A DNA stretch of 64,000 nucleotides, from NCBI GenBank assembly GCA_000696115.1, contig JJOH01000005.1, positions 62,001-126,000 on the forward strand, read 5' to 3'. A program made the translations under genes and the position numbers. Under the pieces are notes generated by a model. It had not been told where the DNA came from and did not search any database. It was given only the letters and a program-made list of their open reading frames with translations. Below are positions 49,850-59,126 of this stretch, in pieces. The stretch comes from Streptomyces olindensis (GTDB lineage: Bacteria; Actinomycetota; Actinomycetes; Streptomycetales; Streptomycetaceae). How positions within the stretch are numbered: the stretch's first letter is position 1; the number at the start of each line of letters is the position of its first letter.

Positions 49850-52735
49850 TCAGCGGATCCGGCACTCCTCCTCGGTGAGGGGTGCCGTGTCCCCCGCGGT
49901 GCGGCGGCACACCACCCGGGTCTCGGCGGTGCCGTCCTCGGCGCGGCGGACTCTCTTGAGGACGATGCTGTGGCCGGTGCGGTCGCCGTACAGCGGGGCC
50001 CGGGTGAAGTCGATGGTGCCGGTGGCCATGCCCTCGATCTTCACGTTGCGCAGGTTCACCCACGTCGAGGCGCGGCTCTGCGGCCGGTCGTCCCGGGTGG
50101 CCGCCCAGTACAGCGCGCGGGTCGCGTCGTGCGCCAGGGCGGTCTGGCCGCTGGCCAGGGCGGGGCTGTCGTGGCGCAGGCGTCGGCCCTCCGGCCCCGG
50201 GAGGTAGGCGGTGGCCTCCCGGTAGAAGGCGGTCGTGGTGGCGGCCTTCTCCAGCTCGGCCAGGGCCGCGTGGTACAGCGTGACCTCCGGCGCGACGGAC
50301 TGGCCGCCGCCGGCGAAGTCCGCCTTGGACAGGTCGTCGCCGGTGAGGACGGCCAGGGGCTTTCCGGCGCAGCCCGGCTCGGTGCCCAGCTGGGTCATCA
50401 GGGGATCGACGTCCTCCACCCGGCCCGCGAAGTAGATCACCGACGGGACCCGGCCGCCCCGGCAGATCTCCTGGGCGTGCGAGCGGAGTTCCGGCTTGCC
50501 GCCGCTGAGGACGTAGCGGCGCTGGTCGAGGAGTGTGAAGCCGCGCCCGCGCAGCATCCGCTGGCCGTAGCGGGCCTGCTCGTCGGTGTAGAGGTCGTCG
50601 GTCCGCGCCGTGTCGCGGGCGAGGACGAGGGCGTACTGCCGTCGGCCGGGTGTGCGTAACTGGGCGGCTATCAGGCCGAGTTGCTCGGTCTGCCACTGGT
50701 CCGTCGCGGCCAGGCTGAACCAGTTGGCGAACTCGCGGGGCAGATAGGTGGCGGAGTTCGTGCCGGAGACGATCGGCAGGCCCGCCTCCATCAGCGTGCG
50801 CGTCGTCGCCCTGCTCGACTTCAGGTCGCGCCCGGTGCCGACGACCCCCACCACGGTCGGGTCGTCGGCGGCGTAGGCGGCGATCGCCTCGGCCATCTCC
50901 TCCTGGTGGCCCAGGTCCACCCCGCCGTTGGCGAGCAGGACGCGCAGTTTCACGCTGGAGTTCCTGTTGACGACGGCCTGCGCCAGGTACACGCCGGCCA
51001 GTTCCTCGGCGCCCTTCACCAGCGAGGAGCCGTCCGCGGGGCCGGCGCTGAGCGGCCCGGCGTAGACGACGGTGACGTACCTGCGGGAGTGCCGGGCGAG
51101 GACGTCCGCGTTCTGCCGGGCGATGCGGTCCTCCAGTTCCTCCACCGTCCAGGGCGTCTCGTCGTCGGCCGTCAGCGTCTTGAGGTCGTCGCCGGGACCG
51201 GGCGTGGGCAGCCAGTCGGCGAAGCGGACCCCGCCCGTGGCGATGCCGATGCACTCCGTGCCGCCGGTGGGTGTCTTCGCGCGCCGGGTGTCCCGGTTGG
51301 CGGTCAGGACGGACGCCGAGCAGTAGCGGTCCCCCAGGGCGTCGGCCCGCATGACGGTGCCGGCGGTCAGCAGGGCGATCACCAGGACCAGGGTGTGCAG
51401 GGCCCACACCAGCCGGGCGAACGTCGGCCGGGTGGAGGCCCGCAGATGGCGGCGGCGCTCCTCGACGGGGGCGAGCTGGTCGTGCGGCACCGGGATCTTC
51501 ATCACCCAGGGCAGGACGGAACGCTCCCGGCTGGGCGACTGCTCGGCGCGCAGGTTGCGTCCCCACTCCCGGTACCAGGTGCGCAGGCGCTCGCCGAACC
51601 GAGGCGGTGCGGCGTCCGGGTCGGGTGTCGTCTCCACCACGCTGCGCTCCAGGCGCGGCACGTCGTCCGAGCGCACGGCGGCGACGACGAGCAGCGGGTC
51701 GAGTTCGCTGCGCCGGCTGCGGACGTCGCTGACGGCCCGGATCAGTTCGATGCCGCCGTTGCGGTCGTCCGCGTGGGGGAGGAACAGCATCGGCGGGCGC
51801 GGCCGTTTGAAGCCGCGCAGGTCCCAGCTCCAGCGGCGGTGGTTGTCCCGCAGGTCCTCGCGCAGCGCGAGGACGCACAGCTGGAGGTGGAAGTCGCCGC
51901 CCGCCTTGAGCGCCTCGGCCACGTCGTAGGCTCGGGCCGCGATCGCCTTCCAGGACCGCACCGGCCGCAGCAGCGACACCTCGGTGGGCTGGTCCGCCGC
52001 CCTGAGGAAGGTCGTCGTCATGAACCAGCGGCTCTCCCGGCGCAGCCACAGGAAGATCGGCGCCCGCCCCGGCAGGACGTAGTTGAGGACGGTCAGCAGC
52101 AGCAGGAAGACGAGACCGGCGGCCACCGCCACGTACCACTCGCTGCGCGCCAGGAGCGCGGCGAGCACCGTGACGAGGCTCGCCGGGAGGATGTGCGCCA
52201 TGTCGAACAGGGGCAGGCCCGAGCGCCAACGCGCGGTGTTCCGCGGCCGCCAGCGCTGCTGTGCCAGCTGGTTCAGCAGCAGCTGCCGCTGGTCCTGCCC
52301 GGTTCCGGGGGCGCCCGCGGCGGCGAGTGCGGTGACCGCGTCGTCGATCGCGTGCACCAGGCGCAGCCGCGGGAAGGCGTAGCGCCGGTAGACCGCCCGC
52401 GGGCCGCCCCACTTCTTGGGGTCGCTCAGCGCCCGCACCATGGCCGCCGCCCGGCGCACCTCCGTGCCGCCCTCGTAGGCGTCCTGGGCCACCGCGCAGC
52501 GGGTGCCGTGCGCCTCCTGGCCCGCGTGCAGCTGCCGGACGAGTTCGGCCACCGCCGTGTCGTCCCCGCTCTCCTGCGCGTGCACGACGAACACCGGCAT
52601 CGGCGGCTCGGTGCTCGTCCGGAAGTCCTGGATGAGGATCTCCAGCTGATCCTGGAGGTGGACGCCGGCGCCGCTCTCCGGCATGCCGTCGTGGCCCCCA
52701 GGGCAGTCCGGCGGCGTGCGATCGGCGTTCACCAT
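49850..52735 (-). CDS. Large membrane protein with C-terminal type 1 periplasmic-binding domain
   Basis: A 961-residue protein of unusual architecture. The N-terminal ~170 residues look cytoplasmic (PVFVVHAQESGDDTAVAELVRQL; SDPKKWGGPRAVYRRYAFPRLRLVHAIDDAV), then a paired hydrophobic stretch at about 180-235 (ASLVTVLAALLARSEWYVAVAAGLVFLLLLTVL). A second soluble region of about 240 residues includes MLFLPHADDRNGGIELIRAV. A third membrane segment at about 470-490 (LHTLVLVIALLTAG) precedes an external type 1 periplasmic-binding domain (about 580-940; LAGVYLAQAVVNRNSSVKLRVLLANGG, VVGVVGTGRDLKSSRATTRTLMEAGLPIVSGT). This resembles a receptor rather than an importer subunit. The ATG 52735 follows GGGGG. 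Confidence 0.75.
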   Translation of the reverse strand: MVNADRTPPDCPGGHDGMPESGAGVHLQDQLEILIQDFRTSTEPPMPVFVVHAQESGDDTAVAELVRQLHAGQEAHGTRCAVAQDAYEGGTEVRRAAAMVRALSDPKKWGGPRAVYRRYAFPRLRLVHAIDDAVTALAAAGAPGTGQDQRQLLLNQLAQQRWRPRNTARWRSGLPLFDMAHILPASLVTVLAALLARSEWYVAVAAGLVFLLLLTVLNYVLPGRAPIFLWLRRESRWFMTTTFLRAADQPTEVSLLRPVRSWKAIAARAYDVAEALKAGGDFHLQLCVLALREDLRDNHRRWSWDLRGFKRPRPPMLFLPHADDRNGGIELIRAVSDVRSRRSELDPLLVVAAVRSDDVPRLERSVVETTPDPDAAPPRFGERLRTWYREWGRNLRAEQSPSRERSVLPWVMKIPVPHDQLAPVEERRRHLRASTRPTFARLVWALHTLVLVIALLTAGTVMRADALGDRYCSASVLTANRDTRRAKTPTGGTECIGIATGGVRFADWLPTPGPGDDLKTLTADDETPWTVEELEDRIARQNADVLARHSRRYVTVVYAGPLSAGPADGSSLVKGAEELAGVYLAQAVVNRNSSVKLRVLLANGGVDLGHQEEMAEAIAAYAADDPTVVGVVGTGRDLKSSRATTRTLMEAGLPIVSGTNSATYLPREFANWFSLAATDQWQTEQLGLIAAQLRTPGRRQYALVLARDTARTDDLYTDEQARYGQRMLRGRGFTLLDQRRYVLSGGKPELRSHAQEICRGGRVPSVIYFAGRVEDVDPLMTQLGTEPGCAGKPLAVLTGDDLSKADFAGGGQSVAPEVTLYHAALAELEKAATTTAFYREATAYLPGPEGRRLRHDSPALASGQTALAHDATRALYWAATRDDRPQSRASTWVNLRNVKIEGMATGTIDFTRAPLYGDRTGHSIVLKRVRRAEDGTAETRVVCRRTAGDTAPLTEEECRIR

Positions 52736-52908
52736 GGGCAACCCCCGTTCACCATCGGTGACTTACGAGGCTAACCGGTGCGGCTGGGGTGTGAGTGGGT
52801 GACGCGGGAACTCCAGGAACGTTTCGGCCGGTCCGGACCCGCGGCGAGGTGAATGAGTGATCCACCGGTCGGTTGACAAGTGGCTCAACGAGCCAGAGGA
52901 TTCGCGGA

Positions 52909-54402
52909 GTGACCCACTCCGCGCCCCTGCCCCCCGGCCTCGACGAGGCCGCCCACCGCTGCCTCGTCGCCGGATTCGCCGGCACGACGACCGTGCCCGA
53001 CCCGCTCAAGCGGCTCATCGACCGGGGGCTCGGCGGAGTCATCCTCTTCACCCGGAACGTGCGCGACGCGCAGCAGGTACGGGAACTCACCGACACCCTG
53101 CGCTCCCTGCGACCCGACCTGATCGTGGCCATCGACAACGAGGGCGGCGGCATCGGCCACCTGGTCGGCGCGGGCGCGCCCGAGGTGCCCGGCTCCTACG
53201 CCCTCGGCGTCGCCGACGACCCGGCGCTCACCGCCCGCTGCGCCGACGCGCTCGCCGGGCACCTGGCCACGCTGGGCATCACCGCCTCCTACGCCCCCGT
53301 CGCCGACCTCCAGCACGATCCGCGCAACCCGATCGTGCGCACCCGGTCCTTCGGCGCCGACCCCGCCCTGGCCGCCCGGCACCTGCGGGCCTGGATCGCC
53401 GCCACCGAACGGCGGGGCGTCGCCTCCTGCGCCAAGCACTTCCCCGGGCACGGCGGCACCGAGACGGACAGCCACCACGGCATCGCCGTCGACCCCCGGC
53501 CGTACGACGAGCTGCGGGCCGACCTCGAACCGTTCCGCGCGGCCGTCGGCGCGGGCGTACCGATGATCATGAGTGCCCACGTCGTCTTCCCGGCCCTCGA
53601 CCCCGAACGGCCCGCCACCCTGAGCCGCCGCATCCTCGGCGATCTGCTCCGCCACGAACTGGACTTCGACGGCGTCCTGGTCAGCGACGCCCTGGAGATG
53701 AAGGCCATCGCCGACCGCTACGGGGAGGCCGCCGGGGCGCGGATCGCCCTCGCCGCGGGCGCCGACCAGGTCATCGTCGCCGTGCCGGACCCGGAAACCA
53801 CCCTGGCCTGCCGGGACGCGGTGCTCGACGCGCTGCGTTCCGGCGTGCTGGCCGAGGAGCGGGTGCGGGAGGCCGCCGGGCGGGTGCGGCGGCTCGCCGA
53901 GCGGTACGCCGCCCCGGCCCGGGCGGTCGACGGCTGGGACGCGGGGGCCGGGCTGGAGGCGGCGCGCCGGGCCGTCCGTGTCCGGCCGGTGCCGCGGGCC
54001 GTGCGCGGCGCCCACGTCGTCGACCTGTTCCCGCCGCCGCACCCCGCGCTCAACTGGGGCGGCGAGGACCTGCTCACCGAGGTGCGCGCCCTCGACCCCA
54101 CCGCCACGGGGACCGCGGTCACCGAGGAGCCGGCCGGACAGGCCGCCGTCGTCGAAGGGATCCTGCGCGCCTCGGACGCGGTGCCCCTGGTCGTCGCCAC
54201 CTGTGACGCCGGACTGCACCCCTGGCAGGAACGGCTGCGCGCCGCCCTGCTGGCCCGGCGGCCCGATGCCGTACGCGTGGACACCGGTCTGCCGGAGGGC
54301 GGCGCGCTCTGCTCCTACGGGCGCGGGCGGGCGAACCTGCGGGCCGTCGCCGAGGTGCTGACCGGAGCCCGGCTCCTCACGGCAGCCGTACGACGTCCTT
54401 GA
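52909..54402 (+). CDS. GH3 beta-N-acetylhexosaminidase (NagZ-like)
   Basis: A 497-residue cytoplasmic GH3 enzyme with the NagZ signature KHFPGHGGTETDSHH (residues about 176-190; His of the His-Asp dyad) and nucleophile Asp in VLVSDALEMKAI (D260). A second alpha/beta domain follows (about 340-497). It should release terminal beta-GlcNAc, e.g. from wall or chitin fragments. The GTG at 52909 lies 8 nt after AGAGGA. Its 3' end overlaps the convergent GH5-like gene by 26 bp. Confidence 0.85.
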   Translation: MTHSAPLPPGLDEAAHRCLVAGFAGTTTVPDPLKRLIDRGLGGVILFTRNVRDAQQVRELTDTLRSLRPDLIVAIDNEGGGIGHLVGAGAPEVPGSYALGVADDPALTARCADALAGHLATLGITASYAPVADLQHDPRNPIVRTRSFGADPALAARHLRAWIAATERRGVASCAKHFPGHGGTETDSHHGIAVDPRPYDELRADLEPFRAAVGAGVPMIMSAHVVFPALDPERPATLSRRILGDLLRHELDFDGVLVSDALEMKAIADRYGEAAGARIALAAGADQVIVAVPDPETTLACRDAVLDALRSGVLAEERVREAAGRVRRLAERYAAPARAVDGWDAGAGLEAARRAVRVRPVPRAVRGAHVVDLFPPPHPALNWGGEDLLTEVRALDPTATGTAVTEEPAGQAAVVEGILRASDAVPLVVATCDAGLHPWQERLRAALLARRPDAVRVDTGLPEGGALCSYGRGRANLRAVAEVLTGARLLTAAVRRP

Positions 54403-55645
54403 TGCCGCGCGCCGCCAGGTACGCGGCGTCGTCCGCCCGTTCGGCCAGGACCACCGCCGGGCGGGCACCCTCGGCGCGCAGGGCCGTCCACGCCTCGAAG
54501 TACGCGCCCCCCGGGCCGGACACGGAGCGGGTGGACGGCGTGCACTCCAGGACCAGGGCCGTGTCCCGGGGCCGGGCCGGATGGAGCCCGGCGCGCACCT
54601 CGGCGACGGTCTCGGCGAGGGCGGTCGCGATCGGCTTGGCGCGGCCTCGGGAGTCGAACAGGCCCAGGGTGTACTCCAGTTCCGGGTAGTCGGCGAGGGA
54701 GCGGTCCACGTCGTGGGAGCACCACCACGTCACACCCCACAGCCCCTCGCACCCGGCCGCGTTCCGCACGGTCGCCCGGGCGAAGTCCGGGGCGTCGGCC
54801 GCGGGGATGTGGGGCTCCGGGGCGCCCGTCTCCTGCACCCAGACCGGACGGGCCGGGTCCTCGGCGTAGGCCTTGGCGAGTTCCGTGCCGTACTCGGCGA
54901 GGTGCAGCACCTGGGGGGAGCGGGGGCCGTAGCGGCGGGCGCAGTCGCCGGAGAACACCCAGGGGTGGACGGTCGTCACATCGCCCTTGCGGGCCGAGGC
55001 CTCGGGGGTGAAGGGGTGGTCGTCGCCGTACCAGGCGGCGTCGTAGGCGGAGTGGGTCGCGAGCCGGCCCTCGGGCAGGTGCTCGCGGGCGGCGGCCAGC
55101 AGGGTGTCGAGGTAGTGGTCGACCTCGGCCGGGGTCACCGGGTTGTGCTCGACCAGGTTGTTGAGTTCGTTGCCGAGCTGGAGGCCGATGAGGTGGGGAC
55201 GGTCGGCGAGGGCCCGGCCGAGCGTGCGCATCAGCTCGGCCTGGGCGGCGACCGCCTCCGGGTCCGTGAACACGTTGCGGTGGTGCCAGCTGCGCGTCCA
55301 CGCCGGGTAGAAGTCGAAGCTCGACAGATGGCCCTGCACGCCGTCCACCAGGACGTCGAGGCCGGCCTCGCCCGCCAGGTCGACCAGGCGGGCCAGCTGG
55401 TCCACGGCCGCGGGGCGGATGAACGTGCGGTTGGGCTGGAGCAGCGGCCAGAGGTGGAAGACCCGGACGTGGTCGAGGCCGAGGGCGGCGATCTGGTCCA
55501 GGTCCTCGCGGGCGTGCGCCGGGTCGAAGTCGTGCCAGGCGTGGAACCAGCCGCGGCGGGGCGTGTAGTTGACGCCGAAGCGGAGCGTAGAGATGGGATC
55601 CTCCCCGGGGCGAGTCTTGCCCTGCGTGAATGCATCAATCACCAT
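54377..55645 (-). CDS. GH5-like clan A glycoside hydrolase
   Basis: A 422-residue TIM-barrel protein without a signal peptide. Barrel strands include RFGVNYTPRRGWFHAWHDFD and HVRVFHLWPLLQ. Acid/base Glu is in LQLGNELNNLVEHNP and the probable nucleophile Glu in PVWVQETGAPEPH, the clan GH-A pattern; WWCSHDVDR lies near the sugar site. Similar Streptomyces proteins are annotated cellulase or mannanase family; specificity is unclear. The start at 55645 is provisional, because no ribosome site is visible and the first 20 residues look atypical; it may start lower. Divergent from the sugar kinase by 8 bp as called. Confidence 0.75.
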   Translation of the reverse strand: MVIDAFTQGKTRPGEDPISTLRFGVNYTPRRGWFHAWHDFDPAHAREDLDQIAALGLDHVRVFHLWPLLQPNRTFIRPAAVDQLARLVDLAGEAGLDVLVDGVQGHLSSFDFYPAWTRSWHHRNVFTDPEAVAAQAELMRTLGRALADRPHLIGLQLGNELNNLVEHNPVTPAEVDHYLDTLLAAAREHLPEGRLATHSAYDAAWYGDDHPFTPEASARKGDVTTVHPWVFSGDCARRYGPRSPQVLHLAEYGTELAKAYAEDPARPVWVQETGAPEPHIPAADAPDFARATVRNAAGCEGLWGVTWWCSHDVDRSLADYPELEYTLGLFDSRGRAKPIATALAETVAEVRAGLHPARPRDTALVLECTPSTRSVSGPGGAYFEAWTALRAEGARPAVVLAERADDAAYLAARGIKDVVRLP

Positions 55646-55653
55646 AGTCGGCG

Positions 55654-56838
55654 ATGGGTAATGAATTGAACCAGGAGTGTCAAGGCGCCGCCTCCTTGGT
55701 GATCGGTATCGACGCGGGCGGCACGCGCACCCGGGCGGTCCTGGCGACCGCCGAGGACGGACGTCCGCTGGGCGAGGGCGCCGCCGGGCCCGGCAACGCC
55801 CTGACCGTCCCCGGGCCGCAGCTCACCGAGCACCTCGCCGAGGCGCTCGCGCGGGCCGTACCGGAACCGGTCCGGGACCGGGTCGTGGCCGTCGCCGGTG
55901 GTTTCGCGGGCGCGACGGACGCCGCCGCCGACGAACCGGGGCGGCGCAACGCCCTGGCCGCCCTCACGGCCGCCCTGCGCCGCCTGGGCATCGACGCCGG
56001 CCCGCCCCTCGTCAGCAGCGACATCGAGGCGGCCTTCGCCGGCGCACCGGGAGCCCCGGCCGACGGACTCGCCCTGGTGGCGGGCACCGGCGCGGTCGCC
56101 ATGCGCATCACCGCCCGCCGCGGCACCGCCACCGTGGACGGCGACGGCTGGCTCCTCGGCGACGACGGCAGCGGCTTCTGGATCGGCCGGGCGGCGGTCC
56201 GGGCCGCCCTCAGGATGGCCGACGGCAGGGGCGCGGCGACGGTGCTGGCGGCGGCGGTGGGCCGGGAACTGGGCGTGCCCGACGGCGTGCTGCCCGGCGG
56301 GCCGTCGCCCACCGCGGCCGGCGGCGGTGTCGTGGTCAGGCCGCTCGGCGAAGACGCGGACGCCCCGCACGGAACGGGTGGCGCGGGCGGGCTCCCCGGC
56401 GTCACCGCCCCGCACGGGACCGGTGGCCGGGGCGGTGTTCCCGGTGCCGCCGGGTACGGCGTCCCGCCCCACGCCGGCATCCCCTGGTCCCGCCCGCACC
56501 GCGAGGCCTACCGCCGGCACGTGCTCCCCGCCGTCATGGCGGAGCCCCCCATCCGCCTGGCACGGCTCGCGCCCCTCGTCGTCGAGGCGGCCGGGGACGC
56601 CGTCGCCCTGGCCATCCTGGACGAGGCCGCCGACCATCTCACCGAGACGGTCCGGGCCCTGGAGCCCGGTCCCGGGGAACGGGTCGTCGCCACCGGCGGA
56701 CTGCTCGGCCCCGACGGCCCCCTCACCTCCCGGCTCGAAGCCCGCCTGCACGCCCTCGACCTGACCCTCGACTGGGTCCCCGACGGCTGCCGCGGCGCCG
56801 TCGCCCTGGCCCGCCTCGCCCACGGCGGCCGCCCATGA
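55654..56838 (+). CDS. BadF/BadG-type sugar kinase (N-acetylglucosamine kinase-like)
   Basis: A 394-residue ASKHA-fold ATPase. Phosphate-1 motif LVIGIDAGGTRTRAVL, connect/phosphate-2 LALVAGTGAVAMRI, adenosine motif RVVATGGLLGPDGPL. Similar proteins phosphorylate N-acetylglucosamine. Residues about 236-272 are a low-complexity insertion made of a 15-residue tandem duplication (APHGTGG...). The ATG at 55654 is in an AT-rich patch with no strong ribosome site, so the start is uncertain; GTG 55699 is an alternative. The stop overlaps the GH3 gene start (ATGA). Confidence 0.78.
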   Translation: MGNELNQECQGAASLVIGIDAGGTRTRAVLATAEDGRPLGEGAAGPGNALTVPGPQLTEHLAEALARAVPEPVRDRVVAVAGGFAGATDAAADEPGRRNALAALTAALRRLGIDAGPPLVSSDIEAAFAGAPGAPADGLALVAGTGAVAMRITARRGTATVDGDGWLLGDDGSGFWIGRAAVRAALRMADGRGAATVLAAAVGRELGVPDGVLPGGPSPTAAGGGVVVRPLGEDADAPHGTGGAGGLPGVTAPHGTGGRGGVPGAAGYGVPPHAGIPWSRPHREAYRRHVLPAVMAEPPIRLARLAPLVVEAAGDAVALAILDEAADHLTETVRALEPGPGERVVATGGLLGPDGPLTSRLEARLHALDLTLDWVPDGCRGAVALARLAHGGRP

Positions 56839-59126
56839 CCGTCACCGCGCCCCTCTACCGGGACGCCGCCGCCCCCGTCGACGCCCGCGTCCGCGACCTG
56901 CTCTCCCGGATGACCCTGCGTGAGAAGGCGGGCCAGCTCAACCAGCGGATGTACGGCTGGGACGCCTACCGCCGCACCCCCGACGGCCGCTTCGAGCTCA
57001 CCGACGCCCTGTACGCCGAGACCGAGCGGTTCGCCGGACTCGGCGCGCTGTACGGGCTGCTGCGCGCCGACGCCTGGTCCGGTGTCGACCACGCCGGCGG
57101 ATCCGGCGCCGCCGACGGCGCGGAACTGGCCCACCTCGTGCAGCGGCACGTCGTCGACAGCAGCCGGCTCGGCATACCCGCGCTGTTCGTCGAGGAGGTG
57201 CCGCACGGCCACATGGCCCTCGACGGCACGGTCCTGCCCGTCAACCTGGCCGTCGGCGCCACCTGGGACCCCGGGCTGTACGAGCGGGCCGCCGCCCACG
57301 CCGCCGCCGAACTGCGCGCCCGCGGCGGCCATGTCGCGCTCGTCTCCGCCCTGGACATCGCCCGGGACCCGCGCTGGGGCCGGACCGAGGAGTGCTTCGG
57401 CGAGGACCCTTACCTGGCCGCCCGGCTCACCGAGGCGCTCGTCCGCGGCATGCAGGGCGAGCCGGGGCCGGACGGGACCTTCGCCGCCGACAAGGCCCCC
57501 GTCGTCCTCAAGCACTTCGCCGGGCAGGGCGCCACCGTCGGCGGCCGCAACTCCGCCGAGTCCGAACTCGGGCCGCGCGAACTGCACGAGATCCACCTGC
57601 CCGCCGCCCGTGCCGGTGTCCGGGCCGGGGCCGCCGCCGTCATGGCCGCCTACAACGAGGTCGACGGGATGCCCTGCTCCGGCAACCGCGCCCTGCTCAC
57701 CGGGCTGCTGCGGGAGCGCTGGGGTTTCGACGGGCTCGTCATGGCGGACGGACTGGCCGTGGACCGGCTCGCCCGCGTCACCGGCGACCCGGTCTCCGCC
57801 GGCGCCCTCGCCCTCCACGCCGGCGTCGACCTCAGCCTGTGGGACGAGGGCTTCACCCACCTGGAGGAGGCGGTCGAGCGGGGCCTGGTGAGCGAACAGG
57901 CCCTGGACGAGGCCGTCGCACGGGTGCTGCGGCTCAAGTTCCGCCTGGGCCTGTTCGAACAGCCCTGCAGCGCGGGCCCGTTCCCGGACCCCGCCGCCGG
58001 ACGCGCCCTCAGCACCGCCCTCGCCCGCGCCGCCGTCACCCTCCTCCACAACGACCAGCGCGTCCTGCCCCTGCCGGGCACCTCACGGATCGCCGTCCTG
58101 GGCCCACACGCCGACACCGTCGCCCACCAGCTCGGCGACTACACCGCCCCGCAGCGCCCCGGCACCGGCACCAGCGTCCTCGACGCGCTCCGGCGGACCG
58201 GCGCCGACGTCCGCCACGCCCGCGGCTGCGCCCTCACCGGCGACGACCTGTCCGGCATCCCCGAGGCCATCGCCGCGGCCGCCGCCTGCGACGCGGCCGT
58301 GCTGGTGCTGGGCGGCAGCAGCGCCCGGACGCCGGACACGGAGTTCGACGCCAACGGGGCCGCGCGCACCGTCGTGTCCGAGATGACCTGCGGCGAGGGC
58401 GTCGACCTCGCCGGGCTGCGGCTCGGCGGCGCCCAGCACGCCCTGCTCGACGCCGTCACCGCGACCGGCACCCCCACGGTCGTCGTCCTGGTCCAGGGAC
58501 GTCCGCACGCCGTCCCCGAGGCGGCCGAACGGGCCGCCGCGCTGCTCACCGCCTGGTACCCGGGCCCGTGGGGCGGCGAGGCGATCGCCGAGGTGCTGCT
58601 CGGCCGGGCCGAACCCGCGGGCCGGCTGCCCGTCTCCGTACCGCGCTCGGCGGGGCACCTGCCCGTCCACTACAACCACAAGGACACCGAGTACGGCGGC
58701 TACGTCGACGACAGCGCCGAGGCGCTGTACTCCTTCGGGCACGGGCTGTCCTACACGACCTTCGCCTACGGCCCGCCCCGGCTGTCGGGGCGGACCGTCG
58801 AGGTCGACGTCACCAACACGGGCGAACGGCAGGGGCGTACCGTCGCGCAGCTGTACCTGCGCAGGATCATCACCCCCGTCTGGCCGCGCACGCTCGAACT
58901 CCGGGGCTTCCAGGCCCTCGACCTGGCCCCGGGCGAGTGCCGCACGGCCGTGTTCCCGCTGGGGGCGGAGCAACTCGCCCAGGTGGGAGCGGACCTGGAG
59001 ACGGCGGTCCTGCCCGGCACGGTCGAGATCCGCGTGGCGGAGTCGGCGCGCCGGGCCCTGACCGCCGTACCGGTCGGGCTCCGGGTCGGTCAGAGCTTCA
59101 CGGCACCGGACGAGACGCCCTTGTAG
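56835..59126 (+). CDS. GH3 beta-glucosidase-type glycoside hydrolase
   Basis: A 763-residue multidomain GH3 enzyme: TIM barrel (about 1-330; LREKAGQLNQRMYG, ARDPRWGRTEECFGEDPYLAA, VLKHFAGQG), nucleophile Asp in GFDGLVMADGLAV, alpha/beta sandwich (about 360-590) and fibronectin III-like C-terminus (VDVTNTGERQGRTVAQLYL). There is no signal peptide, so it acts on imported saccharide. It is coupled to the sugar kinase by ATGA overlap. The last 37 bp overlap the convergent permease gene. Confidence 0.87.
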   Translation: MTVTAPLYRDAAAPVDARVRDLLSRMTLREKAGQLNQRMYGWDAYRRTPDGRFELTDALYAETERFAGLGALYGLLRADAWSGVDHAGGSGAADGAELAHLVQRHVVDSSRLGIPALFVEEVPHGHMALDGTVLPVNLAVGATWDPGLYERAAAHAAAELRARGGHVALVSALDIARDPRWGRTEECFGEDPYLAARLTEALVRGMQGEPGPDGTFAADKAPVVLKHFAGQGATVGGRNSAESELGPRELHEIHLPAARAGVRAGAAAVMAAYNEVDGMPCSGNRALLTGLLRERWGFDGLVMADGLAVDRLARVTGDPVSAGALALHAGVDLSLWDEGFTHLEEAVERGLVSEQALDEAVARVLRLKFRLGLFEQPCSAGPFPDPAAGRALSTALARAAVTLLHNDQRVLPLPGTSRIAVLGPHADTVAHQLGDYTAPQRPGTGTSVLDALRRTGADVRHARGCALTGDDLSGIPEAIAAAAACDAAVLVLGGSSARTPDTEFDANGAARTVVSEMTCGEGVDLAGLRLGGAQHALLDAVTATGTPTVVVLVQGRPHAVPEAAERAAALLTAWYPGPWGGEAIAEVLLGRAEPAGRLPVSVPRSAGHLPVHYNHKDTEYGGYVDDSAEALYSFGHGLSYTTFAYGPPRLSGRTVEVDVTNTGERQGRTVAQLYLRRIITPVWPRTLELRGFQALDLAPGECRTAVFPLGAEQLAQVGADLETAVLPGTVEIRVAESARRALTAVPVGLRVGQSFTAPDETPL

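Noticed and set aside
49206..52412. A 1068-residue minus-strand frame
   Set aside because: It is an Arg/Pro-rich shadow of the receptor-like gene running on into antisense of msrB and murC.
55677..59126. A 1149-residue frame fusing a long N-terminal extension to the GH3 enzyme
   Set aside because: The first 386 residues are an Arg/Pro-rich off-frame reading of the sugar kinase. GH3 begins at ATG 56835 with the ATGA overlap.
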